Below are positions 44,662-53,669 of a stretch of DNA of 64,000 nt, in pieces. Made by a program: the position numbers and the translations under genes. The notes beneath the pieces are model-generated. The model ran no database searches, was not told the origin of the DNA, and saw only the letters and a program-made list of their open reading frames with translations. This DNA is from Emcibacteraceae bacterium. GTDB taxonomy: Bacteria; Pseudomonadota; Alphaproteobacteria; Sphingomonadales; Emcibacteraceae. Positions within the stretch are counted from its first letter, which is position 1. Every line of letters starts with the position of its first letter. The stretch covers positions 124,001 to 188,000 of the forward strand of contig JAWKXO010000001.1 in NCBI GenBank assembly GCA_041396985.1, written 5' to 3'.

Positions 44662-46248
44662 ATGACAAACCAGAATAATAAACAAATTACAAAGCGTGAT
44701 TTTCTGCATACCCTTGGTATGGTTGGCGGCTCTGCAGCTGTTATGACCGCACTGAGCGGATTTGAACATAGCTTTGCCTCTGACATGACAGAGCCACCGA
44801 TGCTGTCAACGGGAGGAAAAGGCAAAAATATCGTCATTCTCGGGGCCGGATTATCCGGAATGGTTGCTGCCCTTGAACTTGGCAAAAAAGGTTATAATGT
44901 CGAAATCCTTGAAGCACGTGATTTTGTTGGCGGGCGCGATTCATGCGAACGAAAAGGCACCAAAACAACCCACGCTGATGGTACCACGCATACTTGCGAA
45001 TTTGAACATGGTCAATATCTGAACCGCGGCGCATGGCGAATTCCCGGACAGCATCATTCTACACTTTATTATGCCCGCTCGCTTGGCGTGCCGCTTGAAG
45101 TCATGATCAATTATAGCAGCCAAAGCTATATCTATTCAGAAGATATTGATGGTCCGCTTAAAGGAAAACGCGTAAGAAGAATTCACGCACGGGCCGACAG
45201 ACTGGGTAATGTTGCTGAGCTTTTGGCAAAATGTGCCATGGGCGGTGCACTTGACGATAAAATGAATAAGGAAGATGTGGAAAAGCTTCTGGAATATTTA
45301 AAAGGCACAGGCCTGATCAACAGGGAAACTTTTGAATATCAGGCAAACAGCATCCGAGGTTATTCTTCCTATCCCGGGGCAGGTGAAAATTACGGCAAAC
45401 TATCAGACCCCTATCCGTTTAGCGATCTGCTCAAACTGAATATGGAAATGGGTGAACTCACATCCGATCATCCGGCGGTAATGTTCCAAGCTGTCGGTGG
45501 TATGGATCAGATCGCCTTCGCATTACGTGACGCATTACCGCGCGGCACAATTAAGCTGAATAAAGAAGTCACCAAAATTGCCCAGAGTGACGATGGAGTG
45601 ACCATTAGTTATAAAGATACGAAATCTGGCCGCGAACAAACCGCAAAAGCGGATTATTGTATTTCGACAATCCCCTTTGCCGTCATTACTGAAATTGACA
45701 ATGACTTTAGCCCGGCCATGATTGATGCCATGAAAACGCCGGACCCAAGTCATGTTGCCAAATTTGGACTCCAGATGAAAACACGGTTCTGGGAAACAGA
45801 AGATATGATTTATGGCGGTAATTCCTCCACCAGTATGGCTGGCAGTATTGCTTACCCTGCCGCAGATATGCATGGACCAAATGGCGGCGTATTGCTTGCG
45901 TCCTATTTGTTTGGCGGACGCTCTGATGATTTCAGTAAAATGAATATGGACCAGAAAATCGAATATGCGCTAGGCATCGGTGAAAAAGTTCATCCGGGCA
46001 AATATAGAAGCAATTTTAACGGCAAAGCAGCCGGTATCGTCTGGCAGGATGAAAAATATAACAAGTCCGGCTGGTCAAGCTGGCGGGGCGACAGCGTTAA
46101 AAAGCTTCCCACCATACTAAAAGGTGAAAAACGCGTCCTCTTTGCCGGTGACTGCATTTGCCCAAGACTGTCGGGCTGGATGGCTGGCGCTATAGAGGGG
46201 GCATGGCTTACCATTTCCGAACTTGATAAGCGTGTGGGAATGGGCTAA
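44662..46248 (+). CDS. Tat-exported flavin amine oxidase-like protein, array copy 1 (divergent)
   Basis: 528 residues. The Tat signal has the Lys-Arg variant TKRDFLHTLGMVGGSAA. The FAD-binding Rossmann motif is VILGAGLSGMVAALELGKKG, followed by the amine oxidase GG motif. Unlike the other three copies, GGRC reads GGRD, PWRIP reads AWRIP and the second cysteine-containing GG block is replaced. The C-terminal FAD-site motif reads FAGDCICPRLSG instead of FSGxG(I/L)SP. Members of this family oxidise primary amines or L-amino acids, producing aldehyde or keto acid, ammonia and peroxide. The export signal places it in the periplasm. The GGAG site precedes the ATG. Confidence 0.88.
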   Translation: MTNQNNKQITKRDFLHTLGMVGGSAAVMTALSGFEHSFASDMTEPPMLSTGGKGKNIVILGAGLSGMVAALELGKKGYNVEILEARDFVGGRDSCERKGTKTTHADGTTHTCEFEHGQYLNRGAWRIPGQHHSTLYYARSLGVPLEVMINYSSQSYIYSEDIDGPLKGKRVRRIHARADRLGNVAELLAKCAMGGALDDKMNKEDVEKLLEYLKGTGLINRETFEYQANSIRGYSSYPGAGENYGKLSDPYPFSDLLKLNMEMGELTSDHPAVMFQAVGGMDQIAFALRDALPRGTIKLNKEVTKIAQSDDGVTISYKDTKSGREQTAKADYCISTIPFAVITEIDNDFSPAMIDAMKTPDPSHVAKFGLQMKTRFWETEDMIYGGNSSTSMAGSIAYPAADMHGPNGGVLLASYLFGGRSDDFSKMNMDQKIEYALGIGEKVHPGKYRSNFNGKAAGIVWQDEKYNKSGWSSWRGDSVKKLPTILKGEKRVLFAGDCICPRLSGWMAGAIEGAWLTISELDKRVGMG

Positions 46249-46273
46249 AAATCATTATCACAAATATTTGAAC

Positions 46274-46304
46274 AAAACCCTGCATAGCTGCGGGGTTTTT
46301 TTAT
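46274..46304 (+). terminator. Terminator behind array copy 1
   Basis: AACCC at the left pairs with GGGTT at the right around a GC-rich stem (CCCTGCATAGCTGCGGGG), followed by seven Ts. Strong Rho-independent signal 26 bp after the stop, so copy 1 has its own transcript end. Confidence 0.85.
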
Positions 46305-46392
46305 TGTTATATTATATCGTTTATGTTATGAACGCTTCTTAACTAACGAGAAAAATACCCAAAAAATTGGGACTTGTTAAAAGGGAGAGACA

Positions 46393-47997
46393 ATGAGCGA
46401 TCAGTTAAACGAGTTTGCTGGTATCAGCAAACGGGATTTTTTATATAAATTAGGACTAATTGGCGGTTCTGCAGCACTTTATACGGCAATGCAGGGACTG
46501 GATATGGTACATGCATCGACAATGGAAGAGCCCCCAAAGCTCGCCAATGAAGGAAATGGCAAAAAAGTCATAATATTGGGCGCCGGCCTGTCTGGTCTGG
46601 TGACAGCATTGGAGCTGACCAAAAAAGGCTATAAGTGCGAAATAATTGAAGCCCGCGATCATCCAGGCGGTCGCTGCCAGTCAGCCCGCAAGGGCAAGGT
46701 CATTGAAGAAGTGGGCGGCGAAACACAGGTCTGTAATTTTGAAAATAATCAATATCTGAATATCGGACCATGGCGTATTCCGGCTGAGCACCGTGCGGTC
46801 ATTTATTATTGCCAGGCCCTTGATGTTAAATTGGAGCCAATGATCAATAAATGTGTTCAGGCATATTATTATAGTGAAAATATTGATGGTCCCCTTAAGG
46901 GAAAACGCATTCGTCAGGTTGAAATTGATGTTGACCGCGCCGGTAATGTTTCAGAACTTTTGGCAAAAGCAGCAACAAACGGCGCATTGGATGAAACTTT
47001 TAATGCGGAAGATAAAGAAAGACTTCTGGAATATCTGGCGAATACCGGTCTTCTGGATAATAAAACCTATGAATATCGTGCAAACCGTGCCCGTGGCTAT
47101 GCGGAATATCCCGGTACTGCATTGGACGCCGGGAAATTATCCGAACCATTTGATTTTTTGGATGTGCTTAAATTCAACATTGAAACTCGTTGGCCGACCG
47201 CCGATCATCCGGCTGTGGTTTTCCAGGCCGCCGGTGGCATGGACCAGATTCCCATGGCCATGGCAAAGGCCGTTAAGCGCGGCAGCATAACCTATAATGC
47301 CGAAGTGACAAATATTGTTCATTCTGATGATAATGTTGAAATCACTTATATGGACACCAAATCGGGCAGGCAAAAAACAGTCAAATCGGATTATGTCATT
47401 TCAACAATTCCATTTTCTGTATTAAGCAGCATTGAAAATAACTTTAGTGCTGACATTAAAGATGCCCTTAAATCGGCAACCAGCTCGCCCGCCTATAAAA
47501 TTGGTCTTCAGTTTACCAGACGCTTCTGGGAAGAAGATGAAATGATATATGGAGGCTCATCCTTCTCCGATATGGAAGGTCATTACCAGACCAGTTATCC
47601 ATCATCCAATCTGTTTGGCAAACAGGGCGATGTGATGTTGGCAAACTATAAATTTGGTGGTGGAAGTGTTGAACTTTCCAATCACACAATTGCGGAAAGA
47701 ATTGAACATACACTGGCCTGCGGCGAAAAGCTGCATCCTGGTAAATTCAGGAAATATTATAATGGCAACGCAATATCAAAAGCCTGGCATAAGGATAAAT
47801 ATGCCCTTGGCGGTGCTTCAAGTTACCGGAGCGTCAGACTGCGCAATAAATATATTCCGATTATTGTAAAAGGTGAAAAGCGCATGCTTTTCTCTGGAGG
47901 CGGTATTTCACCCTATCACAGTGCCTGGATGACAGGGGCTATTGAAGGGGCATGGTATATGTTAGCCGAGTTTGATAAACGCGTAGCGCAAATGTAA
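46393..47997 (+). CDS. Tat-exported flavin amine oxidase-like protein, array copy 2
   Basis: 534 residues. Signal SKRDFLYKLGLIGGSAALYT, Rossmann motif IILGAGLSGLVTALELTKKG, then GGRCQSARKG and a second block with GGETQVCNFENNQYLN. The Lys of SPAYKIGLQF fits the conserved flavin-neighbouring Lys of monoamine oxidases. The C-terminal FAD-site is FSGGGISPYHSA. GGGAGAG sits seven bases before the ATG. The gap to copy 1 (144 bp) contains a terminator, so the copy is probably transcribed separately. Confidence 0.9.
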   Translation: MSDQLNEFAGISKRDFLYKLGLIGGSAALYTAMQGLDMVHASTMEEPPKLANEGNGKKVIILGAGLSGLVTALELTKKGYKCEIIEARDHPGGRCQSARKGKVIEEVGGETQVCNFENNQYLNIGPWRIPAEHRAVIYYCQALDVKLEPMINKCVQAYYYSENIDGPLKGKRIRQVEIDVDRAGNVSELLAKAATNGALDETFNAEDKERLLEYLANTGLLDNKTYEYRANRARGYAEYPGTALDAGKLSEPFDFLDVLKFNIETRWPTADHPAVVFQAAGGMDQIPMAMAKAVKRGSITYNAEVTNIVHSDDNVEITYMDTKSGRQKTVKSDYVISTIPFSVLSSIENNFSADIKDALKSATSSPAYKIGLQFTRRFWEEDEMIYGGSSFSDMEGHYQTSYPSSNLFGKQGDVMLANYKFGGGSVELSNHTIAERIEHTLACGEKLHPGKFRKYYNGNAISKAWHKDKYALGGASSYRSVRLRNKYIPIIVKGEKRMLFSGGGISPYHSAWMTGAIEGAWYMLAEFDKRVAQM

Positions 47998-48086
47998 ACC
48001 GATGTAAAAAGACCGGTCAAAATTGTCGTTTTTAAAAATAATTTCGAAAAAGGCAAAAATATGCCTTGTTAATGCAATAATTTTGG

Positions 48087-48103
48087 ATGTAATAATATTA
48101 CAT
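48087..48103. promoter_or_regulatory. 17-bp perfect palindrome upstream of array copy 3
   Basis: ATGTAATAATATTACAT is symmetric with 8-bp arms and one central base, 32 bp before the start codon. It resembles an operator for a dimeric regulator. I did not see the same sequence ahead of the other copies. Confidence 0.45.
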
Positions 48104-48135
48104 ATTTATTTTTTTAATTTAATACGGGGTATATA

Positions 48136-49728
48136 ATGACCGATACTATAAATAGTCTTAGTAAGCGTGACTTTCTTCAGGCACTAGGAATGATTGGCGG
48201 GTCAGCTGCCGTTATTACTGCACTTGGCGGTTTTGACAAGGCACTGGCATCAGACATGACTGAGCCACCAAAAATGTCAACAGAAGGCAAAGGGACAAAA
48301 ATTACAGTTCTTGGGGCCGGATTAGCCGGAATGGTTCTTGGTATTGAACTCAGCAAAAAAGGATATAATGTTGAAATTCTGGAAGCCCGCTCTTTTGCCG
48401 GCGGTCGCTGCCAGTCATCCCGAAAAGGGACTTTCATTCATGAAATCGGAGGCGAACGCCAGGACTGTACCTATGAAAATGGTCAGTATCTGAACCATGG
48501 CCCATGGCGTATTGCCCAGGAACATCATTCAACCCTTTATTATTGTCATACGCTGGGTGTTGAACTTCAGCCTATGATAAATCAAAGCGCTCAGACCTAT
48601 ATATATTCAGAAAATGCCAAAGGTCCCCTTAATGGAAAGCGTATTCGCGCCCGTCATGCTGAAGTTGACCGTGCGGGTAATGTTTATGAACTTCTGGCAA
48701 AATGTGCATCTGATGGTTCACTTGACGATAAAATGACCGCAGAAGACCGGGATAAGCTGCTGGAGTATTTAAAATCAACAGGACTTATTGACCGCGATCA
48801 GCTAAATTATGCCGCTGGCCGCGCCCGTGGATTTTCAAGCTATCCCGGCGCAGGCATGAATTTCGGTGTTCTTTCAGATGTTTATAATTTTTCCGATTTA
48901 CTGGATATTTCACTGGGTGCACGCTGGGATACGGCTGACCACCCGGCCGTGATGTTCCAACCCAAAGGCGGGATGGATATGATTGCCAAGGCCATGTATA
49001 AAGCCCTACCCCGAGGTATGGTGAAATTTAACAAGGAAGTGACCAATATTGCCCAAACCGAAAATGGCGCACAAATCAGCTACTTCGATACAAAATCGGG
49101 CAAGGAAAGTGTCAGCAATTGCGATTACTGCGTTTCAACAATTCCGTTTGGCGTCCTAAATCAAATCAACAATGATTTCAGTGCCGAAATGGTCGATGCG
49201 CTGAAAAGCCCGCGCAGTTCACCTGCCTATAAAATCGGTCTTCAGTTTGACCGTCGTTTCTGGGAAAAGGATGAAATGATTTATGGTGGCGTTACCCAGA
49301 CAGACATTCCCGGAAACCGCATCATCAGCTATCCTTCAAATGATCTTCACAGTCCCCATGGCGGTGTTCTGCTATCCGATTATGAATTCTCGGCTATGGC
49401 TGTTGCCAATTCCAACCTGTCGAATGCAGAGCGGATTGAAAAAGCGCTTGATGCCGGTGAAAAAGTTCACCCAGGCTTTTATAGAAAGCATTATAACGGC
49501 AAAGCGATGTCAATGGCGTGGCATAAAGAAAAATACTCACTTGGTGGCTGGGTAAACTGGTCCAAACGGGGCCGTGAACAAAAACTTCCAACAATTCTTA
49601 AAGGTGAAAGAAGAGTTCTATTCTCAGGAAATGGACTTTCCCCTATCCTGGATGGCTGGCAAGCAGGCGCAATAGAAGGTGCCTGGTTCACAATGGCTGA
49701 CCTCGATCAGAGAGTTGCAAAATCATAA
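48136..49728 (+). CDS. Tat-exported flavin amine oxidase-like protein, array copy 3
   Basis: 530 residues, closest in style to copies 2 and 4. SKRDFLQALGMIGGSAAVIT signal, Rossmann motif VLGAGLAGMVLGIELSKKG, GGRCQSSRKG and GGERQDCTYENGQYLN. Flavin-side Lys in SPAYKIGLQF and FSGNGLSPILDG near the end. GGGG five bases upstream of the ATG. The substrate pocket residues differ between copies more than the FAD core, which fits divergence in substrate. Confidence 0.9.
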   Translation: MTDTINSLSKRDFLQALGMIGGSAAVITALGGFDKALASDMTEPPKMSTEGKGTKITVLGAGLAGMVLGIELSKKGYNVEILEARSFAGGRCQSSRKGTFIHEIGGERQDCTYENGQYLNHGPWRIAQEHHSTLYYCHTLGVELQPMINQSAQTYIYSENAKGPLNGKRIRARHAEVDRAGNVYELLAKCASDGSLDDKMTAEDRDKLLEYLKSTGLIDRDQLNYAAGRARGFSSYPGAGMNFGVLSDVYNFSDLLDISLGARWDTADHPAVMFQPKGGMDMIAKAMYKALPRGMVKFNKEVTNIAQTENGAQISYFDTKSGKESVSNCDYCVSTIPFGVLNQINNDFSAEMVDALKSPRSSPAYKIGLQFDRRFWEKDEMIYGGVTQTDIPGNRIISYPSNDLHSPHGGVLLSDYEFSAMAVANSNLSNAERIEKALDAGEKVHPGFYRKHYNGKAMSMAWHKEKYSLGGWVNWSKRGREQKLPTILKGERRVLFSGNGLSPILDGWQAGAIEGAWFTMADLDQRVAKS

Positions 49729-49736
49729 AAAAATAG

Positions 49737-49765
49737 ATGCCCCTGACAAAATCAGGGGCATTTTT
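49737..49765 (+). terminator. Terminator behind array copy 3
   Basis: ATGCCCCTGA (49737-49746) pairs perfectly with TCAGGGGCAT (49752-49761), loop CAAAA, followed by TTTTTC. A strong intrinsic terminator 9 bp after the stop. It sits 46 bp before copy 4, so copy 4 has little room for its own promoter. Confidence 0.85.
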
Positions 49766-49810
49766 CATTCAAAGGATAAAATCAGTAATTAACATATTCG
49801 GGACATAACA

Positions 49811-51406
49811 ATGACTGACGAAAATAAAAATGAATTCACAAAACGTGACTTTTTAACTTCCATGGGATTAATCAGCGGCACGGCCGCAATGATGACGACA
49901 CTTGCCGGATGGAATATGGCCATGGCCTCAACCATGATGGCCCCGCCAAAATTATCCACAGAAGGAAAAGGCAAAAAAATATTAATCCTTGGCGCCGGTT
50001 TATCCGGCATGGTTTGCGCCATGGAGCTTCGTGAAAAAGGATATGAAGTTCAGATACTTGAAGCAAAGCCAACGGCTGGTGGTCGCTGTATGTCTGCCCG
50101 CAAGGGAACCGTGATTGAAGATGTCGGTGGCGATAGGCAGGTTTGTGACTTTGAAAATAATCAGTATCTTAATGTTGGCCCATGGCGTATTCCACCAACC
50201 CATCATTCGACCCTATATTATTGTCGGAAGCTAGGAGTGGCGTTGGAGCCTTTCATAAATAAATCATTCGATGCCTATTATTATCAAAGTCAGGGTGAAG
50301 GACCGTTGACCGGCGTTCCAATACGCCAGCGCGAAGTTGATGCTGACCGTATGGGATATGTTCAGGAACTTCTTGCCAAATGTATTTCTGGCGGCACACT
50401 GGAAGAAAAGATCACAACTGAAGATCAGGAAGCACTGCTTGAATATTTACGCTCAACCGGGCTTATTGACAGAAAAGAACTGGACTATCATGCAAATGTT
50501 ACCCGCGGATGGGACAGAATGCCAACCGTTGGTACAGATATGGGTAAACTGGCAGATCCGTTCAAACTTACCGAGCTTCTAAAAATGAAACTTGGATCGA
50601 GAGAAGCTGATTCAGAGCATACCCCTGCCCTGTTCCAGCCTGTTGGTGGCATGGATCAGATCGCCCGCGCCATGGAACGGGCAATCCCGAAAAAAGTTTT
50701 CAATTTTAACTGCGAAATTACCGAAATTTCTCAGTCAGACAGTGATGTCACAGTGACCGTAATGGACACAAAAAGCGGAAAAATGAAAACTTTTAAAGGC
50801 GATTATGCCATATCATGCCTGCCCTTCCCGCTGCTAAACAAAATCAAAACCGATTTCAGTCAGGATGTTATAGATGGCCTGACAGCGCCTGCTTCTGCAC
50901 CAGTTGTGAAACTGGGGCTTCAGTTTTCAGAGCGTTTCTGGGAAACCCAGGAAGATATTTATGGCGGCATTACTGTCAATGATATTGATGAAAGCGGCAA
51001 TATCAGTTACCCGTCCTCTGAATTATTCAATGGTAAAACTGGAGTCTTACTTACCTCCTATGCGCACCGTGGCGGCGCGATCAAGCTTGGCAACCGATCA
51101 AGCGCGGAAAGGATTGAACGCGGCCTTGAAATTGGTGAACTGATCCACCCCGGCCGCTTCCGTAAATATTTCAACGGCAAAGGCATTTCCATGGCCTGGC
51201 ACAAACAAAAGTATAATCTTTCAGGATGGGTACAATGGTCACGTCGCAACATTGAAACAAAAATGCCTGCCCTGATGAAAGGCGAAAAACGTGTGCTCTT
51301 TTCCGGTAATGGCATGGCACCAATCCATATGGGCTGGATGTTTGCCGCAATTGAGTCCGCATGGAATTCCATATCCGATCTCGATAAACGTGTTGCAAAA
51401 GACTAA
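49811..51406 (+). CDS. Tat-exported flavin amine oxidase-like protein, array copy 4
   Basis: 531 residues. TKRDFLTSMGLISGTAAMMT signal, Rossmann motif ILGAGLSGMVCAMELREKG, GGRCMSARKG and GGDRQVCDFENNQYLN. The conserved Lys lies in APVVKLGLQF and the C-terminal motif is FSGNGMAPIHMG. The ATG follows CGGGA. A terminator at 51438 ends the array. All four copies keep the same order of blocks, so duplications occurred in place. Confidence 0.9.
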   Translation: MTDENKNEFTKRDFLTSMGLISGTAAMMTTLAGWNMAMASTMMAPPKLSTEGKGKKILILGAGLSGMVCAMELREKGYEVQILEAKPTAGGRCMSARKGTVIEDVGGDRQVCDFENNQYLNVGPWRIPPTHHSTLYYCRKLGVALEPFINKSFDAYYYQSQGEGPLTGVPIRQREVDADRMGYVQELLAKCISGGTLEEKITTEDQEALLEYLRSTGLIDRKELDYHANVTRGWDRMPTVGTDMGKLADPFKLTELLKMKLGSREADSEHTPALFQPVGGMDQIARAMERAIPKKVFNFNCEITEISQSDSDVTVTVMDTKSGKMKTFKGDYAISCLPFPLLNKIKTDFSQDVIDGLTAPASAPVVKLGLQFSERFWETQEDIYGGITVNDIDESGNISYPSSELFNGKTGVLLTSYAHRGGAIKLGNRSSAERIERGLEIGELIHPGRFRKYFNGKGISMAWHKQKYNLSGWVQWSRRNIETKMPALMKGEKRVLFSGNGMAPIHMGWMFAAIESAWNSISDLDKRVAKD

Positions 51407-51437
51407 TACTAAAAGTCATCGAATTATCTATTAAGCA

Positions 51438-51478
51438 AGGCTTTTCCCTCATCATAAATTTGGGGGAAAAGCTTTTTT
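51438..51478 (+). terminator. Terminator behind array copy 4
   Basis: GCTTTTCCC (51440-51448) pairs with GGGAAAAGC (51464-51472), followed by TTTTTTC; the hairpin loop is 15 bases. It ends the array 32 bp after the stop. Confidence 0.75.
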
Positions 51479-51605
51479 CTTTAATTTAAACAAAAATCGC
51501 CCATTATTTGATGATTGCCAATTTTTACGAATTGGTAACAACATTTTGTTATCATCTGAGTTTATTTTGTTGGTCAGTGCATTTTTTAAGGAGGAATACC
51601 CTATA

Positions 51606-51830
51606 ATGCTCAACAAATCACCGCAGATTGCCAATTTTATATTTTATCTGGGTATTACTATATTTATGGTGTTTACCGGGATTAGTATTTCTTATTTTAC
51701 GGCGCCTACAATGCAATCTTCAACGAGCATTTTTATCACCCTGCTTGCCGTTGTTCCGGCACTGATTGGTGTTATTATAGCGTATATGGGCTATTATATG
51801 CGCCATAAAAACAGAAAAAGAAAACTTTGA
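51606..51830 (+). CDS. Small two-helix membrane protein
   Basis: 74 residues from the ATG at 51606, which has a GGAGG site; an earlier in-frame ATG at 51546 would add a hydrophobic tail. Two membrane helices (about 10-31 and 43-65) and a basic tail (RHKNRKRKL), so the C-terminus should be cytoplasmic. No recognised family. Its place between the array and the DUF924 gene gives no clue. Confidence 0.65.
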   Translation: MLNKSPQIANFIFYLGITIFMVFTGISISYFTAPTMQSSTSIFITLLAVVPALIGVIIAYMGYYMRHKNRKRKL

Positions 51831-51934
51831 TAGCTTCTTCCCGATTGCTTAAAAATTAATCTTTTATTAACTATTTATTAACTGTTGTTTCTTTTTGCAG
51901 ATTTATAGTACTATCCCGGGAAAAGGGTTAGGTA

Positions 51935-52492
51935 ATGGTGAAAAAGAAAACGATAACATCTGCGCAGGTCATTGACTTCTGGTTTCATGAAATAAGTCCT
52001 GAGAAATGGTGGAAAAAAGACGTCGCATTCGACCGCGATGTCAAATCACGTTTTTATGAAATATATAAAAAAGCAGCCCTTGGAGAACTTGTCGACTGGC
52101 GCTATAAACCACTTTCCTCCCTCGCGGAAATTATCATACTTGATCAGTTCCCCCGCAATATGTTCAGGGATAAAAAGCAGGCTTTTGCCACCGACCCCCT
52201 CGCCGTATGCCTTTCACAGGTCGCCGTTGACAAGGGTTTTGACAAGGAACTCACCATAGATCAACGGGCATTTCTCTATATGCCGCTGATGCATAGTGAA
52301 AGTCCGGAAATCCACAAATCCGCTGAGCTATTATTTAGTGCGGAAGGCATGGAAAATTACTATGAATTTGAATTAAAACATAAAGCGATCATTGATCGTT
52401 TTGGCCGCTATCCGCACAGAAATAAAATTTTGGGGAGACGCATGAAAAAAGCAGAGGAAGAATTCCTGAAAGAACCGAACAGTTCATTTTAG
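51935..52492 (+). CDS. DUF924 family protein
   Basis: 185 residues with the DUF924 blocks: DFWFHEISPEKWWKKD near the start, the central LILDQFPRNMFRD-like pattern (IILDQFPRNMFRDKKQA) and RFGRYPHRNKILGR near the end. Helical fold related to TPR-like repeats. Biochemical role unknown. The diaminopropionate ammonia-lyase gene starts 14 bp after it, so the two are probably co-expressed. Confidence 0.88.
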   Translation: MVKKKTITSAQVIDFWFHEISPEKWWKKDVAFDRDVKSRFYEIYKKAALGELVDWRYKPLSSLAEIIILDQFPRNMFRDKKQAFATDPLAVCLSQVAVDKGFDKELTIDQRAFLYMPLMHSESPEIHKSAELLFSAEGMENYYEFELKHKAIIDRFGRYPHRNKILGRRMKKAEEEFLKEPNSSF

Positions 52493-52505
52493 GATCACAT
52501 TAATA

Positions 52506-53669
52506 ATGCGTCATTTTAAAAATAGTCCAAATTATCAAAACACAGATAATATATTAAATCCAAAATTGTTTGAAGAGGCTTACCAAAGCATAAAAAACTG
52601 GCCTGGTTACGTCCCCTCACCCTTGCATCGTCTGAATGGACTGGCAAGTGAACTTGGTGTCGGAACAATTTATTATAAAGATGAAAGTCAGCGTTTTAGC
52701 CTTAAAAGCTTCAAAGCGCTAGGTGGTGCCTATGCCGTTGTCCGTGTTCTAAAAGAACATCTTTCTATGGTTCTGAAAGAAAATAATATCAGTGAGACCG
52801 ATATATTAAGCGGGAAATATGCAGATCACCTTAAAAATTTTACTGTCGCCACAGCGACTGACGGAAATCACGGCCGTTCAGTTGCCTGGGGTGCGCAGAA
52901 ATGTGGAATTAATTGCGTTATTTATATGCACAAAGGCGTTAGCGAAAGTCGTGCGATCGCTGTTGAATTGCTTGGGGCTAAAGTGGTCTGGGTTGAAGGC
53001 AATTATGATGACAGTCTGCTGAAAGTTAAAAGGGATGCCATTGAAAACCAGTGGTATATAATTTCCGATACCTCTTACGATGGATACACATATGTTCCCA
53101 AATTTGTCATGGCCGGTTATACGGTTATGACACAGGAAATCATAGACCAACTTCAAAATAATCCTATCCCCACCCATATCATTATTCAGGGAGGTGTTGG
53201 TGGCCTTGCCGGAGCAATATGTGCTCACGCTGCCAAAATATGGGGCAGCAAACGTCCGAAATTTATCGTTGTTGAACCTGAAACGGCAGACTGTCTTTAC
53301 CAGAGTGCCAAAGCAGGCGAACCAAAAATGGTCCATATCGAGCAGGAAACCATGATGGGCGGCCTTTCCTGCGGCGAAGTTTCCATCATTGGCTGGGATA
53401 TTTTAAAAAATAATGCCGACCATTTTGTCTCCATTTCTGATGATAATGTGAAAGCTGCCATGTGTCTGCTGGCACTTGGCGTCGGGGACGATCCATCGGT
53501 TGAAGCCGGTGAAAGCGCTGTTGCCGGTGTTGCCATGCTGATGGAACTTGCCAAAGCTCCTACACTAAAAAAAGAACTCGCATTGGGCGAAAATTCACGG
53601 ATTTTACTGTTCGGAACCGAAGGCGCAACCGATCAGAAAATTTATGATGAAATTATAAGCGGCAACTGA
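52506..53669 (+). CDS. dpaL: Diaminopropionate ammonia-lyase
   Basis: 387 residues of the PLP fold-type II family. Lys70 in LKSFKALGG binds PLP and the glycine-rich phosphate loop is in GGVGGLAGAI. The asparagine-containing TATDGNHGRSVAWGAQ is the cofactor-ring contact. The family breaks 2,3-diaminopropionate into pyruvate and ammonia, also acting on D- and L-Ser. Its co-location with Tat amine oxidases and an ornithine cyclodeaminase homologue points to use of unusual amines as nitrogen source. Identification relies on the family pattern; a related threonine dehydratase would usually have a C-terminal regulatory domain, which is absent. Confidence 0.85.
   Translation: MRHFKNSPNYQNTDNILNPKLFEEAYQSIKNWPGYVPSPLHRLNGLASELGVGTIYYKDESQRFSLKSFKALGGAYAVVRVLKEHLSMVLKENNISETDILSGKYADHLKNFTVATATDGNHGRSVAWGAQKCGINCVIYMHKGVSESRAIAVELLGAKVVWVEGNYDDSLLKVKRDAIENQWYIISDTSYDGYTYVPKFVMAGYTVMTQEIIDQLQNNPIPTHIIIQGGVGGLAGAICAHAAKIWGSKRPKFIVVEPETADCLYQSAKAGEPKMVHIEQETMMGGLSCGEVSIIGWDILKNNADHFVSISDDNVKAAMCLLALGVGDDPSVEAGESAVAGVAMLMELAKAPTLKKELALGENSRILLFGTEGATDQKIYDEIISGN

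Noticed and set aside
48050..48067. Terminator after array copy 2 (AAGGCA/TGCCTT)
   Set aside because: The 6-bp stem is weak and has no T run; it is not clear that transcription ends there.
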